Shown here piece after piece: positions 28,494-35,758 of a stretch of 64,000 bases of DNA (positions within the stretch are counted from its first letter, which is position 1; every line of letters begins with the position of its first letter). The notes beneath the pieces were generated by a model. The model ran no database searches, had not been told where the DNA came from, and was given only the letters and a program-made list of their open reading frames with translations. A program made the position numbers and the translations under genes. Source of the stretch: Robiginitomaculum sp. (GTDB taxonomy: Bacteria > Pseudomonadota > Alphaproteobacteria > Caulobacterales > Maricaulaceae); assembly GCA_016765135.1 (NCBI GenBank), contig JAESQN010000030.1:1-64000 (forward strand), written 5' to 3'.

Positions 28494-29270
28494 TTATCGC
28501 CGCGCACTTATGCCCGGTTTACATCCGTAGTATTCGCTTAGGCGGGACAGGGCCAGCTTTAGAACTGTGCGCCCTGAACCACTGGCCCATTTCTCCTGTG
28601 CTTCCAACTGACCCAATGACCAATCGCGTCCACAGAGGGACACCAAAGCCCGCTCCAGACCAGGGCCGACCATTTCGAGGGCGTCCATGACACGTTTTCG
28701 GGCATCCATGGCACTGATGGAGATATTTTCGGCCGTATTAACCCGGTTCTTGCCACCGCTCGTCACCCCCGTATAGTTTTGCGTGGCCACCGCTGCCATC
28801 ATGGAGCGATCATAATCTGCCGCAAAGCGCTCCCCCGCCTCGATCTCGTCCGCTTGTAGAAATGCCGTACCGTCTTTATTGACCGACCCGGCCAATTTGT
28901 GAAACACGGATAGCCTGCGGTTGATACGCGCCGGGCGCTTAATGCCGTCAGGGTGGTAGATATCACGTTGCTCTAAATCCCGATGCTGGTTCGCATGGGC
29001 GTGCGTTGGCCCGTGAGCAGCCTTCGCCGCGCTACGCCGGACATAGCTGTCGCACAGAATATATGCCGCACCTTTTTGGGTAACCGCCCCCTTGGCCAGC
29101 AACCGCTTTAACACGGATATATTGACCCAGCCAATCGGCCTTGAACGGCGGTCGCCACGGGGCACGATTATATAGGTATCGCTTTTATAGGTTTCATTGG
29201 CTTGACCTTGGGGCAAAATGTGCCCTTGCTTGTCCAGCATCAATTTTAGTGTTTTGTTAAGAGCATTCAT
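28494..29270 (-). CDS. DUF6456 domain protein
   Basis: This 258-residue cytoplasmic protein carries the alphaproteobacterial DUF6456 domain. The C-terminal LVSLCGRDWSLGQLEAQEKWASGSGRTVLKLALSRLSEYY is the most conserved part and looks like a helix-turn-helix region. The N-terminal half includes an INISVLKRLLAKGAVTQKG segment that also suggests a winged-helix. ATG at 29270 is chosen because AAGGGG lies 6 bases before it. It follows the DnaA-domain-IV-like gene, and the stop codon of that gene is only about 20 bases upstream, so the two form an operon. The function is unknown; a DNA-binding role is inference. Confidence 0.75.
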   Translation of the reverse strand: MNALNKTLKLMLDKQGHILPQGQANETYKSDTYIIVPRGDRRSRPIGWVNISVLKRLLAKGAVTQKGAAYILCDSYVRRSAAKAAHGPTHAHANQHRDLEQRDIYHPDGIKRPARINRRLSVFHKLAGSVNKDGTAFLQADEIEAGERFAADYDRSMMAAVATQNYTGVTSGGKNRVNTAENISISAMDARKRVMDALEMVGPGLERALVSLCGRDWSLGQLEAQEKWASGSGRTVLKLALSRLSEYYGCKPGISARR

Positions 29271-29292
29271 TGCCATCCCCTTTGCCTGTTCA

Positions 29293-29691
29293 TTAGGCCG
29301 CATCTCCAATTGTTTTCATGAGGGCGGGCGCGCCTAGAAAATCTTCAAGTGCGGTCAATTTTTCGTCCAAGGCAGGATCGTCCCGCGCTTCTTCTATACT
29401 ATGACAAGCATGGCTGGCCGTGCTGGGATCGCGGCGAAAGGCACGGGCAACACCGGCAAGGCGAATTTGGAAAACCACATGCATCAGATACATGACCACT
29501 TGCCTTGCAAAACAAAGATGCGCCGGCCCCTTGGTCGAAGTTATTATTTGGGATGTTTGCACGCCAAATTCTATGGAAACCACTGCGCACACCAAATGCG
29601 CCAAGGCGCTCTCCTGATCATTGGTTTGCTGACTGGGTTTCCGGCTGGCTTTCTGGCTGGTTTTGCCCTGTACATCTATTTTGCCGCGCAT
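29293..29691 (-). CDS. DnaA domain IV-like protein, HdaB candidate
   Basis: This 132-residue protein carries a C-terminal DnaA-domain-IV fold. The segment HLCFARQVVMYLMHVVFQIRLAGVARAFRRDPSTASHA mirrors DnaA's ARQVAMYL and the DHSTV recognition loop, in which His is replaced by Pro here. The first 30 residues are polar and probably disordered. There is no AAA ATPase domain, so it is not an initiator. Caulobacter HdaB, a DnaA-IV-like protein that interferes with HdaA and stimulates initiation, has this architecture, and this could be its counterpart. The ribosome-binding site GGAGGATACT is strong. It is followed by the DUF6456 gene. Confidence 0.68.
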   Translation of the reverse strand: MRGKIDVQGKTSQKASRKPSQQTNDQESALAHLVCAVVSIEFGVQTSQIITSTKGPAHLCFARQVVMYLMHVVFQIRLAGVARAFRRDPSTASHACHSIEEARDDPALDEKLTALEDFLGAPALMKTIGDAA

Positions 29692-29822
29692 AGTATCCTC
29701 CTAAATCATGGTGGCACTATAGGACTTTTTTTCGTGTAAGGGATTATATTCCTATTATTATGGTTAGCAAAAGGTAAATATAACTTGGCACTGTGATGGA
29801 GAAAACCCGTAAGCGTTTGTTT

Positions 29823-30344
29823 TTATGCGGATATTTTCTGAGGCTCCGCCATATGCTGCGGCAGCTCTGAATATTTGACCAAATGGTCAAAACCAAGGAT
29901 TGAGGTCACATTGATCCCATCCTCAGCCAGTGGCAGGCGGATCCAAAACTGCGCGAGATGGGCACGTAGCGGCGTACCAGGCTTGGTCACACCAGCCGAT
30001 GGCCTCCCCATATCTACGACCCGCCCCAATACTCTTTGCCAATAAGCGCATCTGCACCCAATGGGCAATTCATCAATATATTGGCCTGTGATCTCGGCTT
30101 CGTATAAATCCCAAAACCCGGTTCCGGCCAGTCTGTACTTAAAGCGGCGGGCATTTGTTTCAGGATAATCCTCGGGACAAGCTTCAATAATGGAGATCAT
30201 TGGCAGGTGTTGATATATGGCAGAAGGGTCAATGTCTGCACGAGATGGCAATTGCCCATTTCGGCACTTGGAGCGCCAATAATCATACAGAAATTGCTGT
30301 TCCGGTAATATCATTTGGTGCCGCAAAGCAGTTCCAGCTAACAT
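29823..30344 (-). CDS. PAS_5 family (single PAS-like domain) protein
   Basis: This 173-residue protein consists of one domain of the PAS_5 family. Typical features are LYDYWRSKCRNGQLPSRADIDP at the start, the SIIEACPED strand, RFKYRLAGTGFWDLYEAEITGQYIDEL and a C-terminal WIRLPLAEDGINVTSILGFDH. It has no output domain, so it probably binds a ligand or another protein. ATG at 30344 follows AAGGGG by 6 bases; the TTG further upstream lacks such a site. Two GGTTAACC palindromes lie about 180 bases upstream. Confidence 0.8.
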   Translation of the reverse strand: MLAGTALRHQMILPEQQFLYDYWRSKCRNGQLPSRADIDPSAIYQHLPMISIIEACPEDYPETNARRFKYRLAGTGFWDLYEAEITGQYIDELPIGCRCAYWQRVLGRVVDMGRPSAGVTKPGTPLRAHLAQFWIRLPLAEDGINVTSILGFDHLVKYSELPQHMAEPQKISA

Positions 30345-30520
30345 TGGTTTCCCCTTCAATGCTCCTATCGTCCCCGCGAAGCAATTGTGTTAATGAAAGG
30401 TTACTATTGGTTAAGCCGCTCTGCGAATACAGAATTGTTTTGGTAAAAAACACGGTTTTAGCTAATAAAATGCTGTTTTTTATACCGGAACCGATTCAAT
30501 CGCAGCCCAAGCCGTAAGAA

Positions 30521-30552
30521 ATGGTTAACCACCGTAATGAATGGTTAACCAT
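30521..30552. promoter_or_regulatory. Pair of GGTTAACC palindromes
   Basis: The string ATGGTTAACC occurs at 30521 and 30541, exactly 20 bases or two helical turns apart, each containing the palindrome GGTTAACC. Such phasing is typical of sites for a dimeric regulator. They lie between the PAS_5 gene promoter region and the 3' end of the DUF6768 gene. Confidence 0.4.
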
Positions 30553-30601
30553 TTCCAAAATAACAGCCAATATCGTTCTAGCAGTCTGTAGGCTGGATTA
30601 T

Positions 30602-30967
30602 TTACGCTCCGTTCATACGGATAATTTGTAGCTCCAAACGTTTGACGGCGCGCAGTGTCCGGTTGGTTTCCATACGCATCCAGCTCCATATCTTGATCAT
30701 CATTTGTGATGTACCGGCAATCCAGGCCAGACCGCCCCAGCGCAACATGCTTGGCACGTCGTCCGAGATGATGAATTTCCAAGCCGCATAGACGGCTATG
30801 ATCGTCAATATAGTCCCTATGATAATGGTCAAAAAGGAGAGCCAGGCCAGCTTGCCTTTAAACAAACCGCCGAGTTGGCCTAAAAGTCCTTGTTCTTCAA
30901 AATGTGCCATAAGTTCACGGTCTTGGTCGCTGAGCGCCTTTTTGATTTCTTCATCTAGTTCACGCAT
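30602..30967 (-). CDS. DUF6768 family membrane protein, possible anti-sigma partner
   Basis: This protein of about 121 residues begins with a charged helix (MRELDEEIKKALSDQDRELMAHFEEQGLLGQ) and then has two membrane segments (about 43-65 and 78-97) and a basic tail. DUF6768 proteins regularly follow an ECF sigma gene. The ATG lies within the last codons of the sigma gene (8-base overlap), so the two are translationally coupled. By position and topology it could hold the sigma factor at the membrane, but no zinc anti-sigma motif is present, so this is inference. Confidence 0.78.
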   Translation of the reverse strand: MRELDEEIKKALSDQDRELMAHFEEQGLLGQLGGLFKGKLAWLSFLTIIIGTILTIIAVYAAWKFIISDDVPSMLRWGGLAWIAGTSQMMIKIWSWMRMETNRTLRAVKRLELQIIRMNGA

Positions 30968-31535
30968 TCTTGTCTCCTTCAAGTCTGGCCCGTAATTTTT
31001 TACGGGCGTGCATAAGGCGGGTTTTTACGGTACCCGCCGGAACCGAAAGCGCCACGGAAATTTCCGTGATGCTTAATTCTTCAAGATAATAAAGCGCAAT
31101 AACCACCCGTTGCTTGGCCGGAAGTTCGGTTATGGCGCGGTGAAGCGGGCTGGTATCCGCGCTTGCTTCCATACCCCTTACTTCCATGTTCATGGTCGTG
31201 GTGTTTTGAGTTTCGGGCTCCAAAGCATAAGCCGCTTCCGTGCGGCGTTTTCTCTGTGCGCGGCCAATAGCATCTGCGGCGCGGCGCGTAATAATCCGGT
31301 AAGCCCAGGCGGGAAATACGGACGGTTCTTTCAAACCCGGCAATCCCCGGACAATATCAGCCCAACCGTCTTGCACCACATCACGGGCCAATTCGGCGTC
31401 TCCGGTCAGGCGATAAGCATGGGCCAGCAAGCGTTTCTGCCAGTTTTCGGCCAGACGCGTAAACGCGGCCCGGTCACCCGCTTGGGCGCTAACCACCAGA
31501 TATTCGTCATATACACGCGATAAACGGCGGCTCAT
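30960..31535 (-). CDS. ECF-type RNA polymerase sigma factor
   Basis: This protein of about 191 residues has the two-domain ECF layout. Region 2 contains WQKRLLAHAYRLTGDAELARDVVQDGWADIVRGL and region 4 has ITELPAKQRVVIALYYLEELSITEISVALSVPAGTVKTRLMHARKKLR, with a helix-turn-helix. AGGGAGG is 7 bases from ATG at 31535, better than the GTG two codons earlier. The membrane protein DUF6768 is encoded immediately downstream in overlap and is the likely regulator. Target promoters are unknown. Confidence 0.93.
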   Translation of the reverse strand: MSRRLSRVYDEYLVVSAQAGDRAAFTRLAENWQKRLLAHAYRLTGDAELARDVVQDGWADIVRGLPGLKEPSVFPAWAYRIITRRAADAIGRAQRKRRTEAAYALEPETQNTTTMNMEVRGMEASADTSPLHRAITELPAKQRVVIALYYLEELSITEISVALSVPAGTVKTRLMHARKKLRARLEGDKNA

Positions 31536-31616
31536 TTGCACACCTCCCTAAGCTGTCCTATACAACATAAGTCAGTGGCAAGTGTGGTTTGGTTCAAAAT
31601 TTATTTGGGTTAGCCG

Positions 31617-31994
31617 TTAAACAGGTGATGTATTGACCCTCAGCCAAGGCTCTAACCGCTCGAAGTTCAATTCTCCGGTTTCGTAGAGCTGTTTGACAAA
31701 GGCCCGTGTTTCCTCGTCAGTTGCGGTATAAAGCGTATCGTTAATATGTAAAAATGTCACCATGCAGACAAGTGCTGTGCGCTTGTTACCATCCACAAAT
31801 GGATGGTTCTGCGACAGGCTTTCCCATAGCGCCGCTGCTTCCGCAAGAATATCGCCATAATAGCCACTTTGCGGCCTAAACAGCGCCGCTTCAAGCTGGC
31901 CGGGGTCACGAAGTCCGCTTGCACCGCCATGTTCCCTGATTTGCATATCGTGGATGGCAACGGCGTCCAAGACCGTCAAATATTGACGGGTCAT
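31617..31994 (-). CDS. Doc-type (Fic fold) toxin
   Basis: This 125-residue death-on-curing protein carries the Fic-type active motif HPFVDGNKRTA (about residues 64-74), with the catalytic His and the Asn-Lys-Arg. Doc enzymes phosphorylate EF-Tu. The start GASGLRDPGQLEAALFRPQ is also typical. Its first codon overlaps the 3' end of the antitoxin gene by 4 bases. Unlike the textbook pair, the upstream antitoxin is not Phd. Confidence 0.93.
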   Translation of the reverse strand: MTRQYLTVLDAVAIHDMQIREHGGASGLRDPGQLEAALFRPQSGYYGDILAEAAALWESLSQNHPFVDGNKRTALVCMVTFLHINDTLYTATDEETRAFVKQLYETGELNFERLEPWLRVNTSPV

Positions 31995-32218
31995 TTAGCC
32001 AGATATGCAAGGGTTTTAGCATAGCGTTTGTTTGCCTCCGCCGCAGCCGCCATCACTTTCGGATTTGGTCGTGCGTCACTGTGCTCATGCACATATTGCT
32101 CCACGGCCTCCTCGACCACGGACTGTATCTGCCGACCTTGTGAGTTAGCCAGATATTTCAACTCAGCCAGCAGGTCTTTATCCATCTGGGTAGAAAATTT
32201 TTCGCGTTTTTTGGTCAT
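31991..32218 (-). CDS. Ribbon-helix-helix antitoxin of the Doc module
   Basis: This 75-residue protein has the ribbon-helix-helix DNA-binding pattern (KFSTQMDKDLLAELKYLANSQGRQIQSVVEEAVEQYV, about residues 8-45), followed by a tail, ANKRYAKTLAYLAK, that could fill the Doc groove. ATG at 32218 is preferred; the longer frame to 32269 would pass through the operator. It overlaps the toxin gene by 4 bases. Autoregulation through the palindromes just upstream is expected. Confidence 0.82.
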   Translation of the reverse strand: MTKKREKFSTQMDKDLLAELKYLANSQGRQIQSVVEEAVEQYVHEHSDARPNPKVMAAAAEANKRYAKTLAYLAK

Positions 32219-32266
32219 GACAAACTCCTGAATATCTTGAGTGCGTAGCCTGCATCTCGTGAGCGT

Positions 32267-32313
32267 CATGATATATCATGATCAATCCTGAAATGTCAAG
32301 ATATATCAGGATA
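32267..32313 (-). promoter_or_regulatory. Promoter and palindromic operators of the Doc module
   Basis: On the minus strand, TTGACA (32299-32294) stands 17 bases from ATATAT (32276-32271), which lies inside the perfect 14-bp palindrome CATGATATATCATG (32267-32280). A second related near-palindrome (TCAAGATATATCAGGA) covers about 32296-32311. Both sites share ATATATCA and flank the promoter elements, the expected picture for antitoxin autorepression. The distal part overlaps the 3' end of the methyltransferase gene. Confidence 0.7.
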
Positions 32314-33051
32314 TCCGGCAATAATCATGAGGGGGCTACTTGCTCTTTTAGCGATTTTCGGATCGCCCCATGCCTGCTTTATCTTAACATGAGCTTGCTC
32401 AAAAAACCCAGACCCCTTATCGTCCATGCAGCGGCGAGTGGCCGACCATGAGTGTAAAAAGTCCATGAATTGGTCGAAAGTCCAATGGATTATCAAATCA
32501 ATTTCAGGCACATCTATTTTCTCAAATGGAAATACCACATCTTTATACCCGTCTATCGCCAACTGATTTTGCGGTGCCCAATAGGGTGCGACAACGGCTT
32601 CAACTTCACTTTCCACCAAAGCATCTATTTCAGGCGTAACTGAAAACCATGCATAGCCATAGCAAATGAATGCCCCGCCGGGTTTGAGAACGCGGCGCAC
32701 TTCCGGCCAAAACTGCTCGAAATCAAACCAATGTAAGGCCTGGGCTACATTGACCAAATCGAACATATTATCAGCAAAACCTGTTTGCTCCGCTGGCGCA
32801 ACCGAAAACTCTACATTTTCGACATCCAGCCTGTTGGCGATTTGTTGCTCGCTAATGTCGGTTGCGTACACCCGATCAAAAACCTGCGCCAACCCAAGAG
32901 CCGCCTGCCCATTCCCCGTCGCACAATCCCAAACCGTCTCGGTTTTCACGGGCAATGATTTGATAAAATCAAACAACTCCGCCGGATATTGCGGACGGGC
33001 TTGAGCATATAAATCCGACTTGTCACTAAAGAGTTTAGATGTATCAGCCAA
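32296..33051 (-). CDS. Class I SAM-dependent methyltransferase
   Basis: This methyltransferase of about 251 residues belongs to the UbiE/yeast TMT1-like group. Motif I is WDCATGNGQAALGLA, the acidic end of strand 2 is VYATDISEQQI, and DLVNVAQALHWFDFEQFWPEVRRVLKPGG contains motifs II-III. The C-terminal part has IHWTFDQFMDFLHSWSATR, typical of the family. TTG at 33051 fits a GGAAGG 7 bases before it; the longer frame to 33087 would overlap the preceding reductase gene. That gene ends 3 bases upstream, so the two are cotranscribed. The substrate is unknown. Confidence 0.85.
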   Translation of the reverse strand: MADTSKLFSDKSDLYAQARPQYPAELFDFIKSLPVKTETVWDCATGNGQAALGLAQVFDRVYATDISEQQIANRLDVENVEFSVAPAEQTGFADNMFDLVNVAQALHWFDFEQFWPEVRRVLKPGGAFICYGYAWFSVTPEIDALVESEVEAVVAPYWAPQNQLAIDGYKDVVFPFEKIDVPEIDLIIHWTFDQFMDFLHSWSATRRCMDDKGSGFFEQAHVKIKQAWGDPKIAKRASSPLMIIAGYPDIS

Positions 33052-33053
33052 AC

Positions 33054-34085
33054 CTAAACCTTCCCCACGTCCGCCAAATATGCGCAACTATCCAGCACGC
33101 TTTGTTTGGCTGGGCGGAACGACACACCCGTCAGGTCGGTGACATATTGGGTGTCGGCTTCGTGGAATGTGCCGAGGTCGGCGACAATGGCGCTAATTCG
33201 GTTATCAAATTTAGCGGCAATCCGGACGACCAAATTCGGCAAGTCTCCCTTGGGCAGTTTGCGCCCTTTTTCGGGATAACCTTCGCGGGCTATATCGGCA
33301 ATCTCGCTAAACCATAATGTCTCCCCAGCTCCGATCAAACGCCGCCCCGCCGCGCCTTTAACCTTCATGGCCGCAATATGTAGATCGGCCAAATCCCGCA
33401 CGTCAACGACCGGGAAAGCCGCCTTGGGGGTACGGGGAAATTCGCCTGCGAACATTTGTTCGATCAAACCCAAAGATGTGCCGTAGGATGTACCAATGGC
33501 CGGGCCAAGCACAAAGCCGGGATTGACCACGGTGAGCCTGTCTTCAAACCCCTGCACCTTGGCATATTCCCATGCGGAAATTTCCGCCCTGGTTTTTGAA
33601 ACACTATAGGCAGTCAGTTTTTTCCAATCCGGGTCGCTCCAGCTCTCTTCGGTAATTTTCAGGTGTGTGCCCTTGCCGGGCTGGCCAATCATGGCGGCGA
33701 TGGATGAGGTCATAACAATGCGTTTTACGCCCGCCGCAAATCCGGTGGATAGCACCCGTTGTGCGCCAGCTCTAGCCTCTGGCACCAGTGCTTCGCGGTC
33801 TTCGGGTTGGCGCAGCGGTAGCGGTGAAGCCAAGTGTTGGATATAGGCGCAGTCTTTGACGGCGTCTTCCCAACCTGCGTCTGATTGCAAATCCGTTTCT
33901 ACAAATGATAGTCCGGATGTATCAACGCCAGCCGCTACCAGATCAGCTTCAACTTGTTCACCCTTGGCCAGCTCCCGAACTGTACCGCGCACCCTATAGC
34001 CGCGCTGCAAAAGGCCCTGCGCCACATGTTTGGCGATATAACCGCTAATGCCTGTCACCAAAACCAAGTCTGCTTTTTTACTCAT
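33054..34085 (-). CDS. NAD-dependent epimerase/dehydratase-type reductase (extended SDR)
   Basis: This 343-residue extended short-chain dehydrogenase is of the dihydroflavonol/aldehyde reductase type. The N-terminal fold has VTGISGYIAKHVAQGLLQRGYRVRGTVR, the strand Asp and the NxA-like motif follow (QHLASPLPL), and the catalytic YxxxK is seen as YSVSKTRAE. NPGFVLGPAIG is the usual segment after it. It probably reduces an aldehyde or ketone with NADPH. It is upstream of the methyltransferase gene with a 3-base gap. Confidence 0.87.
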   Translation of the reverse strand: MSKKADLVLVTGISGYIAKHVAQGLLQRGYRVRGTVRELAKGEQVEADLVAAGVDTSGLSFVETDLQSDAGWEDAVKDCAYIQHLASPLPLRQPEDREALVPEARAGAQRVLSTGFAAGVKRIVMTSSIAAMIGQPGKGTHLKITEESWSDPDWKKLTAYSVSKTRAEISAWEYAKVQGFEDRLTVVNPGFVLGPAIGTSYGTSLGLIEQMFAGEFPRTPKAAFPVVDVRDLADLHIAAMKVKGAAGRRLIGAGETLWFSEIADIAREGYPEKGRKLPKGDLPNLVVRIAAKFDNRISAIVADLGTFHEADTQYVTDLTGVSFRPAKQSVLDSCAYLADVGKV

Positions 34086-34114
34086 AAATCCTCCCGCCTT
34101 TCAGGCCGTACCTA

Positions 34115-35008
34115 TTACCGTATTTTATTCGGACAACGCTCGTTATAAATTTTAATGGCCATAGGCATGTTTTTTTGAAAATCAGCTATGCGTGTTTCGG
34201 GCGACGGGTGGGTGGACTGAAACTCCGGCGGAGCGCCGCCGCCGCTGGCTTGCTTCATGCGGTCCCACAGACGCGGCGCCTCGCGTGGGTCATAACAAGC
34301 CCGCGCCATCAAGATAAGCCCGATATAATCCGCCTCGCTTTCATGACTGCGCGAAAACGGCAAAGCAAACCCATATTTAGAAATACCCCCAAACACGCCC
34401 ATAACGGCCCGCTGGGCCCCCATATCCATACCGCCCGCGCCGAGCGAAACCCCCGCCCCGACAATACGCTGCATATTTTGCTGGGCCATGCGCTCGGCGC
34501 CGTGGCGGGCCAGGGCGTGGGCGACCTCATGCCCCATAATCGCAGCCAGACCATCATCATTGGCGGCGACGGGAATAATCCCAGTATAAATGGCGGTATA
34601 GCCACCCGGCAGGGCAAAGGCATTGACCTGATTGCTGTCGATCACATTAAATGCCCACTCAAAACCAGGGTCTTCCGGGCCAGCTGCCCGTGCAATATCG
34701 GCTCCAATTTCGCGCACTTTGTCAACAATAGGCCCGCGTGTGCGCACCTGGCTATCACTTAAAATCTGCTTGTAAGACTGTAAACCAAGCTGCATTTCCG
34801 CCGCCGGTTTCATAGTACGAAGCTGCGTGCGTCCAGTAAACGGCACCTCTTTCTGATTGGCAAAATAATACCCCGCCGCACCGACGGCAAACACCAGCAT
34901 AATTTTCCAACGAAAGCCACCGCCTCTTCTTCCCAATGATTGGCGGCCCAGGCCGCGCCGCCGCGTTCCGCCGCGCCGACCTCTATTATAAACAGACCCT
35001 CTACGCAT
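34115..35008 (-). CDS. M48 family metallopeptidase
   Basis: This is a 297-residue membrane-anchored zinc protease of the BepA/Oma1-like group. A very Arg/Gly-rich cytoplasmic stretch (residues 1-34) precedes one membrane helix (about 35-50). The active site is MGHEVAHALARHG (HExxH), with the third ligand Glu in SRSHESEADYIGL. ANDDGLAA and NVIDSNQVNAFALPGGY are also M48 hallmarks. These enzymes degrade or help assemble envelope proteins. No TPR domain is present, unlike BepA. It appears complete. Confidence 0.92.
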   Translation of the reverse strand: MRRGSVYNRGRRGGTRRRGLGRQSLGRRGGGFRWKIMLVFAVGAAGYYFANQKEVPFTGRTQLRTMKPAAEMQLGLQSYKQILSDSQVRTRGPIVDKVREIGADIARAAGPEDPGFEWAFNVIDSNQVNAFALPGGYTAIYTGIIPVAANDDGLAAIMGHEVAHALARHGAERMAQQNMQRIVGAGVSLGAGGMDMGAQRAVMGVFGGISKYGFALPFSRSHESEADYIGLILMARACYDPREAPRLWDRMKQASGGGAPPEFQSTHPSPETRIADFQKNMPMAIKIYNERCPNKIR

Positions 35009-35154
35009 ACCGACTCCTCATCCATTTAATGGCATCCTTGCTAAAATCGCCTATTTTAGGGTGATTTACAAGTGGCAAAGGCTAATTGTTCTCCGCAAGC
35101 TGGACAATATTTGTTTTTGCATATATTCTAATTTCGAATAGGGGGAGTGCCAAC

Positions 35155-35640
35155 ATGTTACGTATCATGAAAATTTTATTGATTTTATGCGTTGCGCTGT
35201 GGGGACTACTCGGGACATTTGGCAATCTACACGACTGGAGCGGGACCATAGGCGGCGTTGCTATGACAACGTCTATGTCAACATTTGAAGGCGGGACCGA
35301 GGATTGGCGCGCGACATCAAACCCGGTAATAATTTTCGTCGGCGCGGCGTTCATTTTAATTGCTAAAGCTGTGACCGGGCTTTTGTGCCTTGTGGGTGCA
35401 CATCAGATGTGGACGGCACGCAAAGATGATACGGCGGCGTTTGCCAAGGCCAAAATACTTGCCCTTACCGGCTGCGCGGTTGCGATGTTTATGCTGTTTG
35501 GAGGGTTTATTGTCATTGCCGAAAGCTGGTTTGGGTTATGGCAATCCAAAGAGTTGCACGACCCCGTGCTCGCCTCCGCCTTTCGCTACGGCGGCATGAT
35601 TGCATTGATTGCGCTGTTTGTCGGGGCCAGGGATGATTAA
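35155..35640 (+). CDS. DUF2165 family small membrane protein
   Basis: This 161-residue integral membrane protein has four hydrophobic helices and the DUF2165 pattern: an N-terminal helix ending GTFGNLHDW, the loop STFEGGTEDWRA, helix IIFVGAAFILIAKAVTGLLC, and AESWFGLWQSKE before the last helix. GGGGGAG lies 7 bases before ATG at 35155, which overrides the longer reading from 35086. The function is unknown. It is divergent from the M48 gene and 118 bases before carB. Confidence 0.87.
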   Translation: MLRIMKILLILCVALWGLLGTFGNLHDWSGTIGGVAMTTSMSTFEGGTEDWRATSNPVIIFVGAAFILIAKAVTGLLCLVGAHQMWTARKDDTAAFAKAKILALTGCAVAMFMLFGGFIVIAESWFGLWQSKELHDPVLASAFRYGGMIALIALFVGARDD

Positions 35641-35758
35641 AGAGACGACTAGAACCTTGCCAACATAAATAACACCGTTTGCACTCCACATTTGCTTGCA
35701 CACTTTGCGTCAACGCACTAAACATACGAAATTTTGTGCGAAAGGTTGATTCCTGATT

